Assembly: GCA_026416815.1 (NCBI GenBank)
Contig: JAOAEJ010000102.1
Location: forward strand, 1 to 44,000
Length of the DNA stretch: 44,000 bases
Direction: 5' to 3'
Origin: Clostridia bacterium
GTDB taxonomy: Bacteria; Bacillota; Clostridia; Acetivibrionales; DSM-2933
The stretch's first letter is position 1. Each line of letters opens with the position of its first letter. Position numbers and translations under genes: made by a program. The notes below the pieces were generated by a model. The model was not told the origin of the DNA, searched no databases, and worked only from the letters and a program-made list of their open reading frames with translations. Below are positions 37,850 to 44,000 of this stretch, one piece after another.

Positions 37850-37998
37850 TCCTTTGCTTCCCTCCTTTTCTTAATGTATTTCACCAGCCTATAAATACCG
37901 TATATAGCTCCTCCGATTATTGCCACGTATATACCTACTGTAATTAATGTAGCAATTACCACTATGAATGCTATGCAAAAGCCTAAGGTTTTCTTCAC
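37843..37998 (-). CDS. 51-aa single-pass membrane protein
   Basis: Start chosen as GTG at 37998, 10 bases after GGAGG. A hydrophobic core of about 30 residues (LGFCIAFIVVIATLITVGIY onward) is followed by a basic tail (KYIKKRREAKEW), so the C-terminus likely lies in the cytoplasm. An early membrane protein; superinfection exclusion is one possibility but is not shown. Confidence 0.62.
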   Translation of the reverse strand: MKKTLGFCIAFIVVIATLITVGIYVAIIGGAIYGIYRLVKYIKKRREAKEW

Positions 37999-38000
37999 CG

Positions 38001-38285
38001 CTACTTCACCTCCATATAATATATTCTGTTGCATGATGGGCATCTACCTACATATCCAATAGTTCTGTTACCATAGCCAAAAGGCTCAAGCCTTATTTGA
38101 TTTTTTGTAACAATATCTCTGTCTTCACTAATTTGCCCCATGTTTGCTTCTATTGTTGTGATTGGCCTGGTTTTAATGTGATTGCATGTAAAATCTGGAT
38201 AATGTACTAGTGCCATCCTGTGATAGTCCTCGATGGTGCCATTCATAACCGCACATAGCATCATCTTAATGTTTATCTCTCCCAC
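38001..38285 (-). CDS. 94-aa protein with C-terminal CxxC motif
   Basis: Start chosen as GTG at 38285, 8 bases after GGGAGG. MMLCAVMNGTIEDYHRMALV and HYPDFTCNHIKTRPI precede a C-terminal GYVGRCPSCNRIYYMEVK ribbon-like knuckle. With the Cys near residue 34 and the His it may form a metal site. Known as a phage pattern, but without a function I can name. Confidence 0.6.
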   Translation of the reverse strand: MGEINIKMMLCAVMNGTIEDYHRMALVHYPDFTCNHIKTRPITTIEANMGQISEDRDIVTKNQIRLEPFGYGNRTIGYVGRCPSCNRIYYMEVK

Positions 38286-38619
38286 TATTCCCACCTCCCT
38301 TACCTGCTAAACTTAGCACATTCATTGCTATACCGTATAGGTAGTGGGCATGTTCCTTGTCAAACCTCTTTAGCCTATGGAATAAATCAAAGCCGGTACT
38401 ACCATCAAACCCTTTCATAACCTTGTAGTAAAATGTTTGTTTAAAGTCATCGTTATGTTCGTCAACCAAACCAACAAATTGATGGGAGTTATCATCAAAC
38501 ATTTTATCACTTACTACGTTACTGTTTAGTTCGTAGTATATAATGCTTTGAACTATTATCCACCTTGCTAGGAGGTCCAGCTTGGTCTTCCAGGACCAAT
38601 ACGGATTATTGAATTTCAT
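38266..38619 (-). CDS. 117-aa protein resembling the N-terminal (Ia) domain of NAD-dependent DNA ligase
   Basis: Residues 20-55 (SIIYYELNSNVVSDKMFDDN then HQFVGLVDEH) follow the YY.l..p.vSD.eYD.L pattern of the LigA Ia domain. No adenylation Lys or OB domain is present, so it is not a ligase by itself. It could bind NMN/NAD or be a reused fold. The rest is helical (FHRLKRFDKEHAHYLYGIAM). Low certainty on this parallel. Confidence 0.55.
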   Translation of the reverse strand: MKFNNPYWSWKTKLDLLARWIIVQSIIYYELNSNVVSDKMFDDNSHQFVGLVDEHNDDFKQTFYYKVMKGFDGSTGFDLFHRLKRFDKEHAHYLYGIAMNVLSLAGKGGGNSGRDKH

Positions 38620-38625
38620 ATTATA

Positions 38626-38662
38626 CCTCCCTGGAGGAGGGGTCAGGATTAACCCTGGACCC
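38626..38662 (-). promoter_or_regulatory. Two adjacent hairpins at the AAA+ gene end and 117-aa gene SD
   Basis: Hairpin A: GGGTCCAGG / CCTGACCC (38640-38662) over the AAA+ stop codon. Hairpin B: CCTCC TCCAG GGAGG (38626-38640), which pairs with the SD of the 117-aa gene. No U-run, so translation control is more likely than termination. Confidence 0.45.
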
Positions 38663-39746
38663 TTCTAAGTGCCATTGAATACTTATCACTGTTCATTGGG
38701 TGTGGTCTGAATGTATTGATTGTATCCTTATCCATCCCTTTGAATATTGCCATTATCATTATGTCTTCTATCTTAAGTTTGCCTTCCAGCTTTGTTACCA
38801 TTGTGATACACCTGTATGAGAATGTAGCTCTTACACCTTTATCTTTAGCCTGTTTCCTAAGGTCCCTTATAAAGTTTACCAGGTCCTTGTTGTTTTTGGA
38901 AAGGTGTAATTCTATCTTTTCGTCGTAATCAAAATCGATTATAGCGAATCTATCAAGTGTTGCCTGGTCCAGTACTAATCTTCCTGTATATTGTTCATCC
39001 GCACCATTTCCAACAGTGTTTCCGGCTGCCACGAATTTAACCTTTTTACCGAAGTTTAACTTACCATTTGGAAATTCGAAGTATCCATTTGCTATTGCCA
39101 TGTTTAGGAGTACCAGTACTTCAGGAATTGAAGCATCCATTTCATCTAAGAAGAATAAGCTTTCTTTTCCATCTGCGCCTTCCCTACATGCCTTGTAAAA
39201 CTCTGATTCATGATATACTCCACCTGCATCTATAAAGCCTGTGAGTTTGTATTCCTGCTGAATGCTGTTTGAGAAGTGAAACTCCAATCCCAACTCCCAT
39301 GCTATTTGTTCCAATGTGTGGTTCTTACCTGAGCCAGCTGGGCCTACTAAAAACACTGGAACGTTGTTTTCAACGCAAATCTTAATTTGGTTGTATTTTG
39401 CATGCTTTACTTCGCCATTTTCATCTACTGCTATCACTTCTACTTTTGGTTCCTCTATAACCTCTATGTTACCTTCACTTTCCTGGGCCTTAACTGCATC
39501 CTCTATTGATTTGTAGTTGCCAACATACTGAAGATTAACTGCATATCTGTGAGGTTTTTCACCTGTCCAAGTGAAGGAATAAATGTCTGTGTCAAGGTTT
39601 ACTAAGTTTAATCCTGCCATCTTACCGGTTTTCCTTGGGTATACTTTCCTTTTGTGGTCCTTGCCATCCACTGTCTTTATGTAACAGTATCCTTCGAATT
39701 TAAAACTTTCCTCAATTTTCTGTATTCTTGCTGTTTTGCTTATCAT
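38649..39746 (-). CDS. CobS/MoxR-type AAA+ ATPase
   Basis: 365 residues. Walker A GPAGSGKN at 135-142 (Asn replacing Ser/Thr after Lys), Walker B LFFLDEMDAS, sensor-1 KFVAAGNTVGNG and an arginine-finger-like LDRFAIIDFDYDE: the MoxR/CobS pattern. The N-terminal 100 residues are a separate domain with a YSFTW motif. It forms a pair with the gene upstream (39867-40682). Such ATPases usually remodel a partner with a VWA/CobT-like domain; the phage target is unknown. It is not a helicase by its motifs. Confidence 0.85.
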   Translation of the reverse strand: MISKTARIQKIEESFKFEGYCYIKTVDGKDHKRKVYPRKTGKMAGLNLVNLDTDIYSFTWTGEKPHRYAVNLQYVGNYKSIEDAVKAQESEGNIEVIEEPKVEVIAVDENGEVKHAKYNQIKICVENNVPVFLVGPAGSGKNHTLEQIAWELGLEFHFSNSIQQEYKLTGFIDAGGVYHESEFYKACREGADGKESLFFLDEMDASIPEVLVLLNMAIANGYFEFPNGKLNFGKKVKFVAAGNTVGNGADEQYTGRLVLDQATLDRFAIIDFDYDEKIELHLSKNNKDLVNFIRDLRKQAKDKGVRATFSYRCITMVTKLEGKLKIEDIMIMAIFKGMDKDTINTFRPHPMNSDKYSMALRRVQG

Positions 39747-39799
39747 AACTAACTCCCTCTCTTTTCTTAAGAACTCTTTGTTGTTTGGTTGATAGTTCT

Positions 39800-39827
39800 A
39801 TTATAACACGTATAGGGGGTTTGTACA
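39800..39827 (-). promoter_or_regulatory. Promoter (TGTACA-N16-TATAAT) of the AAA+ gene
   Basis: TGTACA 39827-39822, TATAAT 39805-39800, spacer 16. The -35 is the centre of an inverted repeat GGGGGT / ACCCCC (39815-39832), a candidate operator. In the plus direction the repeat is followed by a T-run (39833-39837). Confidence 0.82.
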
Positions 39828-39866
39828 CCCCCTTTTTAAATATTTCTTAAGAAAATATGAAGTTTC

Positions 39867-40682
39867 TTATTGGAATCCCCACTCCTTCAGTACTGCATCT
39901 ACGTCCTTGATTATTAGTGGTAGGATGTATGTGTCTTTCAACTCCGGATTTTGCTTTTTGATGTAATCTACATCATTTTCACAATGGCCATATGTTCCAT
40001 GAAATGTGTATGAATCAGTAAGCTGTGGTTCTACCTCAATATGCCTGAAGAACAATCTCCTAAACATCGAAGGATGTACCATTGGGAATGCCAGTTTTGA
40101 AACATTTAATCTTTCACTTGAATCTTTTATCTTAACGTTTGTGAATAGTATTTGCCTTGAATTTCTTCCACCATTGTACTGGAATACTGATAAATTAACT
40201 CTAACTCCTTTGGCCTCAATAGCTTTTACTATTTGAAGTGCCTTAGTGCTTGATTCAATTATCTGTTCCTGAGTGTACATTGCACTGTAAAGAATGTCTT
40301 TGGCTATTGTGATAACCCTTTGTTTCTGAACTACTGTTTTCTGGTTTATCATGTTTGTGGGAATGCCTTGTAAATATCTAGGAACTGAAGCCTGAAAACC
40401 AACTACATCGTAATAAGGCTTCCTTGAGCTCCTTGTGATATTCATTTCGTTCATCTTCACATTCAATCTATTTTCCAGCTTCTTTGCCATATCGTCCCAA
40501 CCATTTTTGATTAAGCTTATTGCTTCTTCCCAATTAGCTGTTCCATGCCAATGTGCTCTATGTGTATCCTGGGAACTAAGCTTGTAATCATGCCTGAATA
40601 TCTGATTTGGTGTGGAATTATCCTCAAAAAACTTTAAGAAGTCTGTGATTGAATCAAAAAATCTACGAATAACTTGTGGCAT
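39867..40682 (-). CDS. DUF7192-like protein, partner of the AAA+ ATPase
   Basis: 271 residues. HWHGTANWEEAISLIKNGWD and VPRYLQGIPTNMINQ, then SKLAFPMVHPSMFRRLFFRH, are the conserved stretches of the phage family annotated DUF7192 as I recall it. It sits next to the CobS-type ATPase gene. The region VRVNLSVFQYNGGRNSRQIL may be VWA-like, but no MIDAS (DxSxS) is visible. Co-location suggests a two-part ATPase/substrate-adaptor machine. Own promoter at 40721-40748. Confidence 0.68.
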   Translation of the reverse strand: MPQVIRRFFDSITDFLKFFEDNSTPNQIFRHDYKLSSQDTHRAHWHGTANWEEAISLIKNGWDDMAKKLENRLNVKMNEMNITRSSRKPYYDVVGFQASVPRYLQGIPTNMINQKTVVQKQRVITIAKDILYSAMYTQEQIIESSTKALQIVKAIEAKGVRVNLSVFQYNGGRNSRQILFTNVKIKDSSERLNVSKLAFPMVHPSMFRRLFFRHIEVEPQLTDSYTFHGTYGHCENDVDYIKKQNPELKDTYILPLIIKDVDAVLKEWGFQ

Positions 40683-40720
40683 TGTTTTATCTCCTCTCGA
40701 GCACTATTTATTATAGTTCT

Positions 40721-40748
40721 ATTATACCAGGACTACGTTACTTGTACA
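40721..40748 (-). promoter_or_regulatory. Promoter (TGTACA-N16-TATAAT) of the DUF7192-like gene
   Basis: TGTACA 40748-40743, TATAAT 40726-40721, spacer 16, AT-rich upstream (40749-40770). Confidence 0.82.
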
Positions 40749-40801
40749 CTACTTTTTAAAATATATTTAGTAGTAGCAAGATAGTGTGCGTCGTATAGCA
40801 A

Positions 40802-41008
40802 TCACCGTTTCATGTGCTTTAACTCGTAGTACCGTCTCTTTGTCATTGCCGTCGTATAATTTTCCTGAGACTTTTGTTGATTTGTATTGGCCTTTGTACG
40901 GGCTTCCTTAGCTGCTAGATATTCTGCACAAGTAGAATGACAGCCTAAGACACGCTTTGTACACCCATAACAACTGAATTTGGGCTGTTTACTGTAAATG
41001 TCATCCAT
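40802..41008 (-). CDS. 68-aa Cys-rich zinc-binding phage protein
   Basis: FSCYGCTKRVLGCHSTCAEY is the CxxC...CHxxC metal-binding pattern widespread in small proteins of Firmicute phages; the C-terminal part is basic and Gln/Lys-rich. Function unknown. SD AGGAGG before ATG at 41008. Confidence 0.78.
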   Translation of the reverse strand: MDDIYSKQPKFSCYGCTKRVLGCHSTCAEYLAAKEARTKANTNQQKSQENYTTAMTKRRYYELKHMKR

Positions 41009-41035
41009 CTTTTACACCTCCTGAACATGAAGAAA

Positions 41036-41056
41036 GCCCACCCCATAGGGGTAGGC
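41036..41056 (-). terminator. Terminator of the paralog pair
   Basis: GCCTACCCC TAT GGGGTGGGC (one mismatch) followed by TTTCTTC, between the 125-aa gene and the Cys-rich gene. Confidence 0.75.
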
Positions 41057-41081
41057 CCTGCCATCTAGCAACTATGTAATT

Positions 41082-41459
41082 TTATAGCTTTTCTATTGAG
41101 AAATACAATCCTTTTAAAACCTGGTTACGTGTCTTGACGTTTTCCATAGCTTTTGTTTGTAGTTGCTCCTTCCAATAGTCTACAGTATCCTGCTGTTCCT
41201 CATCATTTGCAACATGGGCAAAAACATATACGTCAATGTACCAATATTCTTTGTCGTCAATTCGTGTAAATGTCTCCACGTATTTGACTGTATCAATTTC
41301 AGTTTTGGGTATGAATTTCTTGGAATTTACAAATGGGTTGCGTAAAGCCAAGTCAATCTCATACTGCTCCTCTGTTTCGTCTAGGATATGATAAAATTCA
41401 TGCCCGACAAACGCTTCCTTTTTACTATCACTTTGTAATCTTACAACTAGTATTTGCAT
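41082..41459 (-). CDS. 125-aa protein, copy 2 of a tandem paralog pair
   Basis: Start chosen as ATG at 41459 behind AGGAGG. The C-terminus WKEQLQTKAMENVKTRNQVL matches the neighbour's WRTQIKNKAMEELKNRNQFL, and both proteins are 125 aa, so they are duplicated genes. N-terminus begins MQILVVRLQSD; the middle is beta-rich (EYWYIDVYVFAHV). Function unknown; early accessory. Confidence 0.7.
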   Translation of the reverse strand: MQILVVRLQSDSKKEAFVGHEFYHILDETEEQYEIDLALRNPFVNSKKFIPKTEIDTVKYVETFTRIDDKEYWYIDVYVFAHVANDEEQQDTVDYWKEQLQTKAMENVKTRNQVLKGLYFSIEKL

Positions 41460-41476
41460 ACATGCCCTCCTAAGCA

Positions 41477-41854
41477 CTATAAGCTTGCAATTTCGTTATA
41501 CATTTCTTTTAAGAACTGGTTACGATTCTTTAGTTCTTCCATGGCTTTGTTCTTGATTTGTGTACGCCAGTAACGTAGCAATTCGTACTTGTGTGCATCC
41601 GATTCAATAAGAATCCACACAGTTAGATGTACGTAACTAAAGTCACAGTTTTTACAATTCCTCCTTTCCAGAGTTTCATTGTACTGGATTTTGTCCACTT
41701 CATCCTTCCGTATGGTTGCACGATTGTTAGTAAAAGTGTGTGCCTTAACCAATTTGTAAGCTGTTTCCGTTTCCTTGTGCACATCCAGGAATTTGTATTG
41801 AATCTTCATACCTTCCTCGGTGTTCCTGCACAATTGCATTGCTAAGACTTCCAT
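41477..41854 (-). CDS. 125-aa protein, copy 1 of a tandem paralog pair
   Basis: Start chosen as ATG at 41854, 7 bases after GGGGAGG. Same length and plan as the next gene; here the centre has CKNC (RRNCKNCDF) that the paralog lacks. First gene behind the promoter at 41926-41953. No known motif. Confidence 0.7.
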   Translation of the reverse strand: MEVLAMQLCRNTEEGMKIQYKFLDVHKETETAYKLVKAHTFTNNRATIRKDEVDKIQYNETLERRNCKNCDFSYVHLTVWILIESDAHKYELLRYWRTQIKNKAMEELKNRNQFLKEMYNEIASL

Positions 41855-41925
41855 TATAAATCCTCCCCTAAGTACTAATTGCCATCTGGCCACTAATTTC
41901 TTATCTAAGAACTAACGCAAGAATG

Positions 41926-41953
41926 ATTATAACATGTTCCCGAAAAATGTAAA
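41926..41953 (-). promoter_or_regulatory. Promoter (TTTACA-N16-TATAAT) of the paralog pair
   Basis: TTTACA 41953-41948, TATAAT 41931-41926, spacer 16; gap after the RuvC-like stop. Confidence 0.78.
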
Positions 41954-41992
41954 TACCTTCCATGTAAAAATATTCCTATTTCCTAAAAAAAA

Positions 41993-42592
41993 TTACTCTT
42001 CTTTTTTAAGTGTCCGCTTGTCCTTAGGTACGAAGGCATACAGCGCAATACATGCCGAGTCCGCCGCATCATCATCATATACAGTTTTCCCATTACGGTT
42101 AACCGACGACACATCAAAGCCTTTTCTGGTTACAAACTGTATGGTCTCAAGCTTATTGCCATCCTTTTTGCTTCCTTTGCTATTTCCCACGACCTTGGAC
42201 TTCCAGGCCCTAGTATCTGCCGAATATGTTCCAATTCCATATTCATATCCGACATCAACGATAGCGGCGACAAGTGCTCCCGTGGCTTTGATATAGTCAG
42301 TGCTAATGAACATACCAGGGTTTTCGTCTTCATCCTTTTGGCCTCCTTTTTGACTTTTGTGGTGGCTGAATGTTCTTACCCTTTCACAAATTATAACCAT
42401 CCTACTTGCCTTGTGTTGGTTTGCCTGGATTATCTTATGTAAAACCTTAGCCAATTCTTTACGTTTCTCAGATTTGTTCGTGCAACCTCGAAAGTTTATT
42501 GATGATACCTTGAGAAGGGTGCCGTCCGCGGCTATGCTTATTCCGGTCCTGGTATAGGATTGGTCCACCCCTACCGATATAAGGCTATACAT
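41993..42592 (-). CDS. RuvC-like Holliday junction resolvase / RNase H-fold nuclease
   Basis: 199 residues. SVGVDQSYTRTGISI (Asp10), MVIICERVRTF (Glu70) and a C-terminal YDDDAADSACIALYAF (Asp pair) give the RuvC/poxvirus-like RNase H-fold acidic set. Basic loop with KSQKGGQKDEDE near 80. Likely resolves recombination junctions or branched DNA before packaging. Start chosen as ATG at 42592, sharing a base with the upstream stop (TAATG). Confidence 0.82.
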   Translation of the reverse strand: MYSLISVGVDQSYTRTGISIAADGTLLKVSSINFRGCTNKSEKRKELAKVLHKIIQANQHKASRMVIICERVRTFSHHKSQKGGQKDEDENPGMFISTDYIKATGALVAAIVDVGYEYGIGTYSADTRAWKSKVVGNSKGSKKDGNKLETIQFVTRKGFDVSSVNRNGKTVYDDDAADSACIALYAFVPKDKRTLKKEE

Positions 42593-42921
42593 TAGCAACT
42601 ATTCCTTGCCAGGTGAAGGCCATGCATTTTACGCCAATTGTTTGACCTACCAACTGATAATGATTCATAGTACTTACGCCTAAGTCTTTTATCTGATAGT
42701 ATAAGCCTTTTTATGAGAGGTCTCCAATTTTCCTTTAACCACTCCCACATTGTTTTGCAGGCTTTCATTATGGCATTACCGATAGCTTTTGCCATTTCCT
42801 TTAACTTTTCAAAAACCTCTTGGGCTGCCCCTAATGCCGCCATAAGTCTTTCTTCATCAATATGAGCTATGGTTGCAATGTGTTTTAGTTGCTCCCTTTG
42901 TTCATCAGTCATTTCGTACAT
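42592..42921 (-). CDS. 109-aa helical protein between two nuclease genes
   Basis: MYEMTDEQREQLKHIATIAH, then KLKEMAKAIGNAIMKACKTM with Trp-rich EWLKENWRPLIKRL and a basic tail (RRKYYESLSVGRSNN). An amphipathic, basic helical protein that could bind DNA. No family known. It overlaps the Cas4-like gene by 17 bases and the RuvC-like gene by one. Confidence 0.65.
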   Translation of the reverse strand: MYEMTDEQREQLKHIATIAHIDEERLMAALGAAQEVFEKLKEMAKAIGNAIMKACKTMWEWLKENWRPLIKRLILSDKRLRRKYYESLSVGRSNNWRKMHGLHLARNSC

Positions 42922-43810
42922 TCAATTTCACCCTTCCCATTCCAACATTGAAGCATGCATCCCGCATATTACATTCCTGTGCCATTTTACATGTAGCCGA
43001 TGTACATTTGGGGTGCCTATCGACCATCTTTTTATCCTCGATAAATTCCCTTTTGTAAACCTGTATCCTCTCAAGGCGCTCTATGTAAGGCATTATGTCT
43101 TCCTTCGTAAATGTTTCCCCATATATCTCCGGGAATACTTTGAATTGCTGGTCATTCTTGTTTTCCACCAATACAAAGCCTCGTTTGATACGTTCAAAGA
43201 ACATGTACATCCTTAATTGCTTTCTACCTGAAGGATGGCTGGTTGCCTTTTGAAATTGGAAGTGATTCATGGACTTTATTTCTACCACCCACGGTTCATC
43301 ACCTATGTAAATCCTGGCATCCGGAGTATATGACAAGTCATACTTTTCCAGGAACCTGCTTATGTCCATGTCTTCCTTTTTACCAAGGCCTGAGCTAACA
43401 AATAGCCTTTGCCATTTTTCCCCTAACATACTACCTTCTTGGAAAATACGTTTAAGTCCTATGGGTATGTTTTCACCTTGTGCTTGCCTATAAAACAAGC
43501 TAAGGAGCTGTTCCCTATAACAAAATTCATTCTCCGATGTGATTATAGCACTACAATGAAGGCCATATCTATCTCCTTGTTGTTGTGCCTGCATCTTTTG
43601 CATCTTAATCATTCTTAGTTCTTCTGGATAATTTGGTGTTGCATAAAATGCTTTATTGAGCTTCTGCTCGATGATAAGTGCTTCTGTTCCTCCAACAAGG
43701 GATTCTTTGCTATGTCCCCTTGGTGCACTTTTTGGGTCTCTATAGCCACCACTTTCCTTTTTGGCAGCTTCTTTGGCTTGTTTCTTAATATCATCGACCA
43801 AGCTTGCCAC
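42905..43810 (-). CDS. Cas4/RecB-like PD-(D/E)XK exonuclease with Fe-S cysteines
   Basis: 301 residues. Cys97 in ENEFCYREQLLSLF and three C-terminal Cys (CTSATCKMAQEC region, 269-280, with a fourth at 286) resemble the Fe-S site of Cas4/AddB nucleases. The nuclease core has D164 in YTPDARIYIG, VEIKS (E177, K179), and QLRMY (198-202), i.e. motifs D, ExK and Q..Y. Likely processes DNA ends for the RecA of this phage. The N-terminus SLVDDIKKQAKEA matches that of SSB (SLVDEIKKQAAKS). GTG start at 43810. Confidence 0.85.
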   Translation of the reverse strand: MASLVDDIKKQAKEAAKKESGGYRDPKSAPRGHSKESLVGGTEALIIEQKLNKAFYATPNYPEELRMIKMQKMQAQQQGDRYGLHCSAIITSENEFCYREQLLSLFYRQAQGENIPIGLKRIFQEGSMLGEKWQRLFVSSGLGKKEDMDISRFLEKYDLSYTPDARIYIGDEPWVVEIKSMNHFQFQKATSHPSGRKQLRMYMFFERIKRGFVLVENKNDQQFKVFPEIYGETFTKEDIMPYIERLERIQVYKREFIEDKKMVDRHPKCTSATCKMAQECNMRDACFNVGMGRVKLNVRND

Positions 43811-44000
43811 TTTTAATCATCCCCAATTCTATCCACTTTTTATTTTTTCTTAATTGGTCCCGGGCTATGATTTTCATTTCATATTCATCACATACTGGAC
43901 ATAGCCAAACCATTTTTCTATTCTTTGCCATAGGGAATCTTTCAATCCCGCATGTTGGGCATTCCTTAAGCGAAGGTGTCGTTCCTGAGGTCTTTTTTGC
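43791..44000 (-). CDS. Zinc-ribbon protein, C-terminal part (junction-spanning gene, second view)
   Basis: This is the same 70-aa gene seen at the right end. It lacks only the initiator codon, which lies at 142-144 in the left copy. The last residues (MIKSGKLGR) are followed by TGA at 43793-43791 and overlap the GTG start of the Cas4-like nuclease by 20 bases in another frame. Four cysteines in two CxxC pairs are visible. On a linear view the gene looks broken at both ends; on the circle it is intact. Confidence 0.72.
   Translation of the reverse strand, partial: AKKTSGTTPSLKECPTCGIERFPMAKNRKMVWLCPVCDEYEMKIIARDQLRKNKKWIELGMIKSGKLGR
43860..44000. repeat. Right copy of 141-bp direct terminal repeat
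   Basis: Second copy of bases 1-141. A reading frame runs without interruption from the unique sequence left of 43860 into the repeat and on into 142-144, which supports true circular closure rather than a chance repeat. Confidence 0.95.

Noticed and set aside
1..44000. tRNA genes, CRISPR arrays, integrase, repressor, insertion sequences
   Set aside because: No cloverleaf-like gap, no spaced direct repeats, no recombinase or transposase motifs in any supported gene; gaps are too short.

Overview
This window is an essentially complete genome of a tailed bacteriophage, closed on itself. Bases 1-141 are repeated exactly at 43860-44000, so the unit genome is 43,859 bp. A small zinc-ribbon gene reads straight across the junction. 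Every supported gene (about 69) lies on the minus strand, so transcription runs from high to low coordinates. Gene content points to a siphovirus of a low-GC Gram-positive host, probably a clostridial-type Firmicute: SPP1-type portal, Phage_min_cap2 head protein, GP20-type scaffold, Minor_capsid_1/2/3-type connectors, a tape measure without sheath or baseplate genes, an LL-H-type holin, strong AGGAGG ribosome binding sites and many GTG/TTG starts. I see no integrase, repressor, tRNA or CRISPR array, so a virulent lifestyle is likely (inference). No stretch above about 235 bases lacks a gene.

Layout in transcription order. (a) Replication and nucleotide block, 10196 down to 322: a TTTACA-N17-TATAAT promoter at 10279-10307, a Rho_N/SAP-like protein, a coiled-coil protein, DnaG-like primase, SSB, MazG, a thymidylate kinase / deoxyribosyltransferase fusion, a YfbR-like HD nucleotidase, ThyX, a diverged ThyA-fold protein, a DnaE-type polymerase and RecA. 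(b) Across the junction: Cys-rich and zinc-ribbon proteins, a Cas4/RecB-like nuclease and a RuvC-like resolvase. (c) 41854 down to 32756: small early proteins, a DUF7192-like protein next to a CobS/MoxR-type AAA+ ATPase, several zinc proteins, a PD-(D/E)XK resolvase-like protein, a DUF1599/Nmad1-like protein and RNase HI. (d) Packaging and head, 32716 down to 20527: TerS, TerL, GH108 muramidase, small genes including a Prp cysteine protease, portal, MuF-like protein, scaffold, capsid, connectors and major tail protein. (e) Tail, 20458 down to 12338: tail chaperones with a likely +1 frameshift, tape measure, distal tail proteins and a Gly-rich fibre. (f) Lysis, 12085 down to 10432: membrane protein, holin and NlpC/P60 endolysin.

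How the genes work together. The most interesting system is a phage-encoded Prp protease (28881-29225) together with its apparent targets. The Prp recognition motif, known from the Firmicute L27 N-terminus, appears as INLQLFA at residues 13-19 of both scaffold and capsid, as FNLQLFG at residues 2-8 of the major tail protein, and as INIQLFA inside the 75-aa protein encoded beside Prp. This suggests programmed proteolytic maturation of head and tail by a phage-borne copy of a host ribosome-processing enzyme. Other notable signals are a 36-residue HeH/SAP-like module found four times in three unrelated proteins, and a family of eleven near-identical promoters with a palindromic TGTACA (or TTTACA) -35 and a 16-17 bp spacer. 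Also notable are a nucleotide-metabolism set that suggests remodelled deoxyuridine/thymidine pools, and two small genes (44 and 59 aa) hidden in apparently empty gaps.
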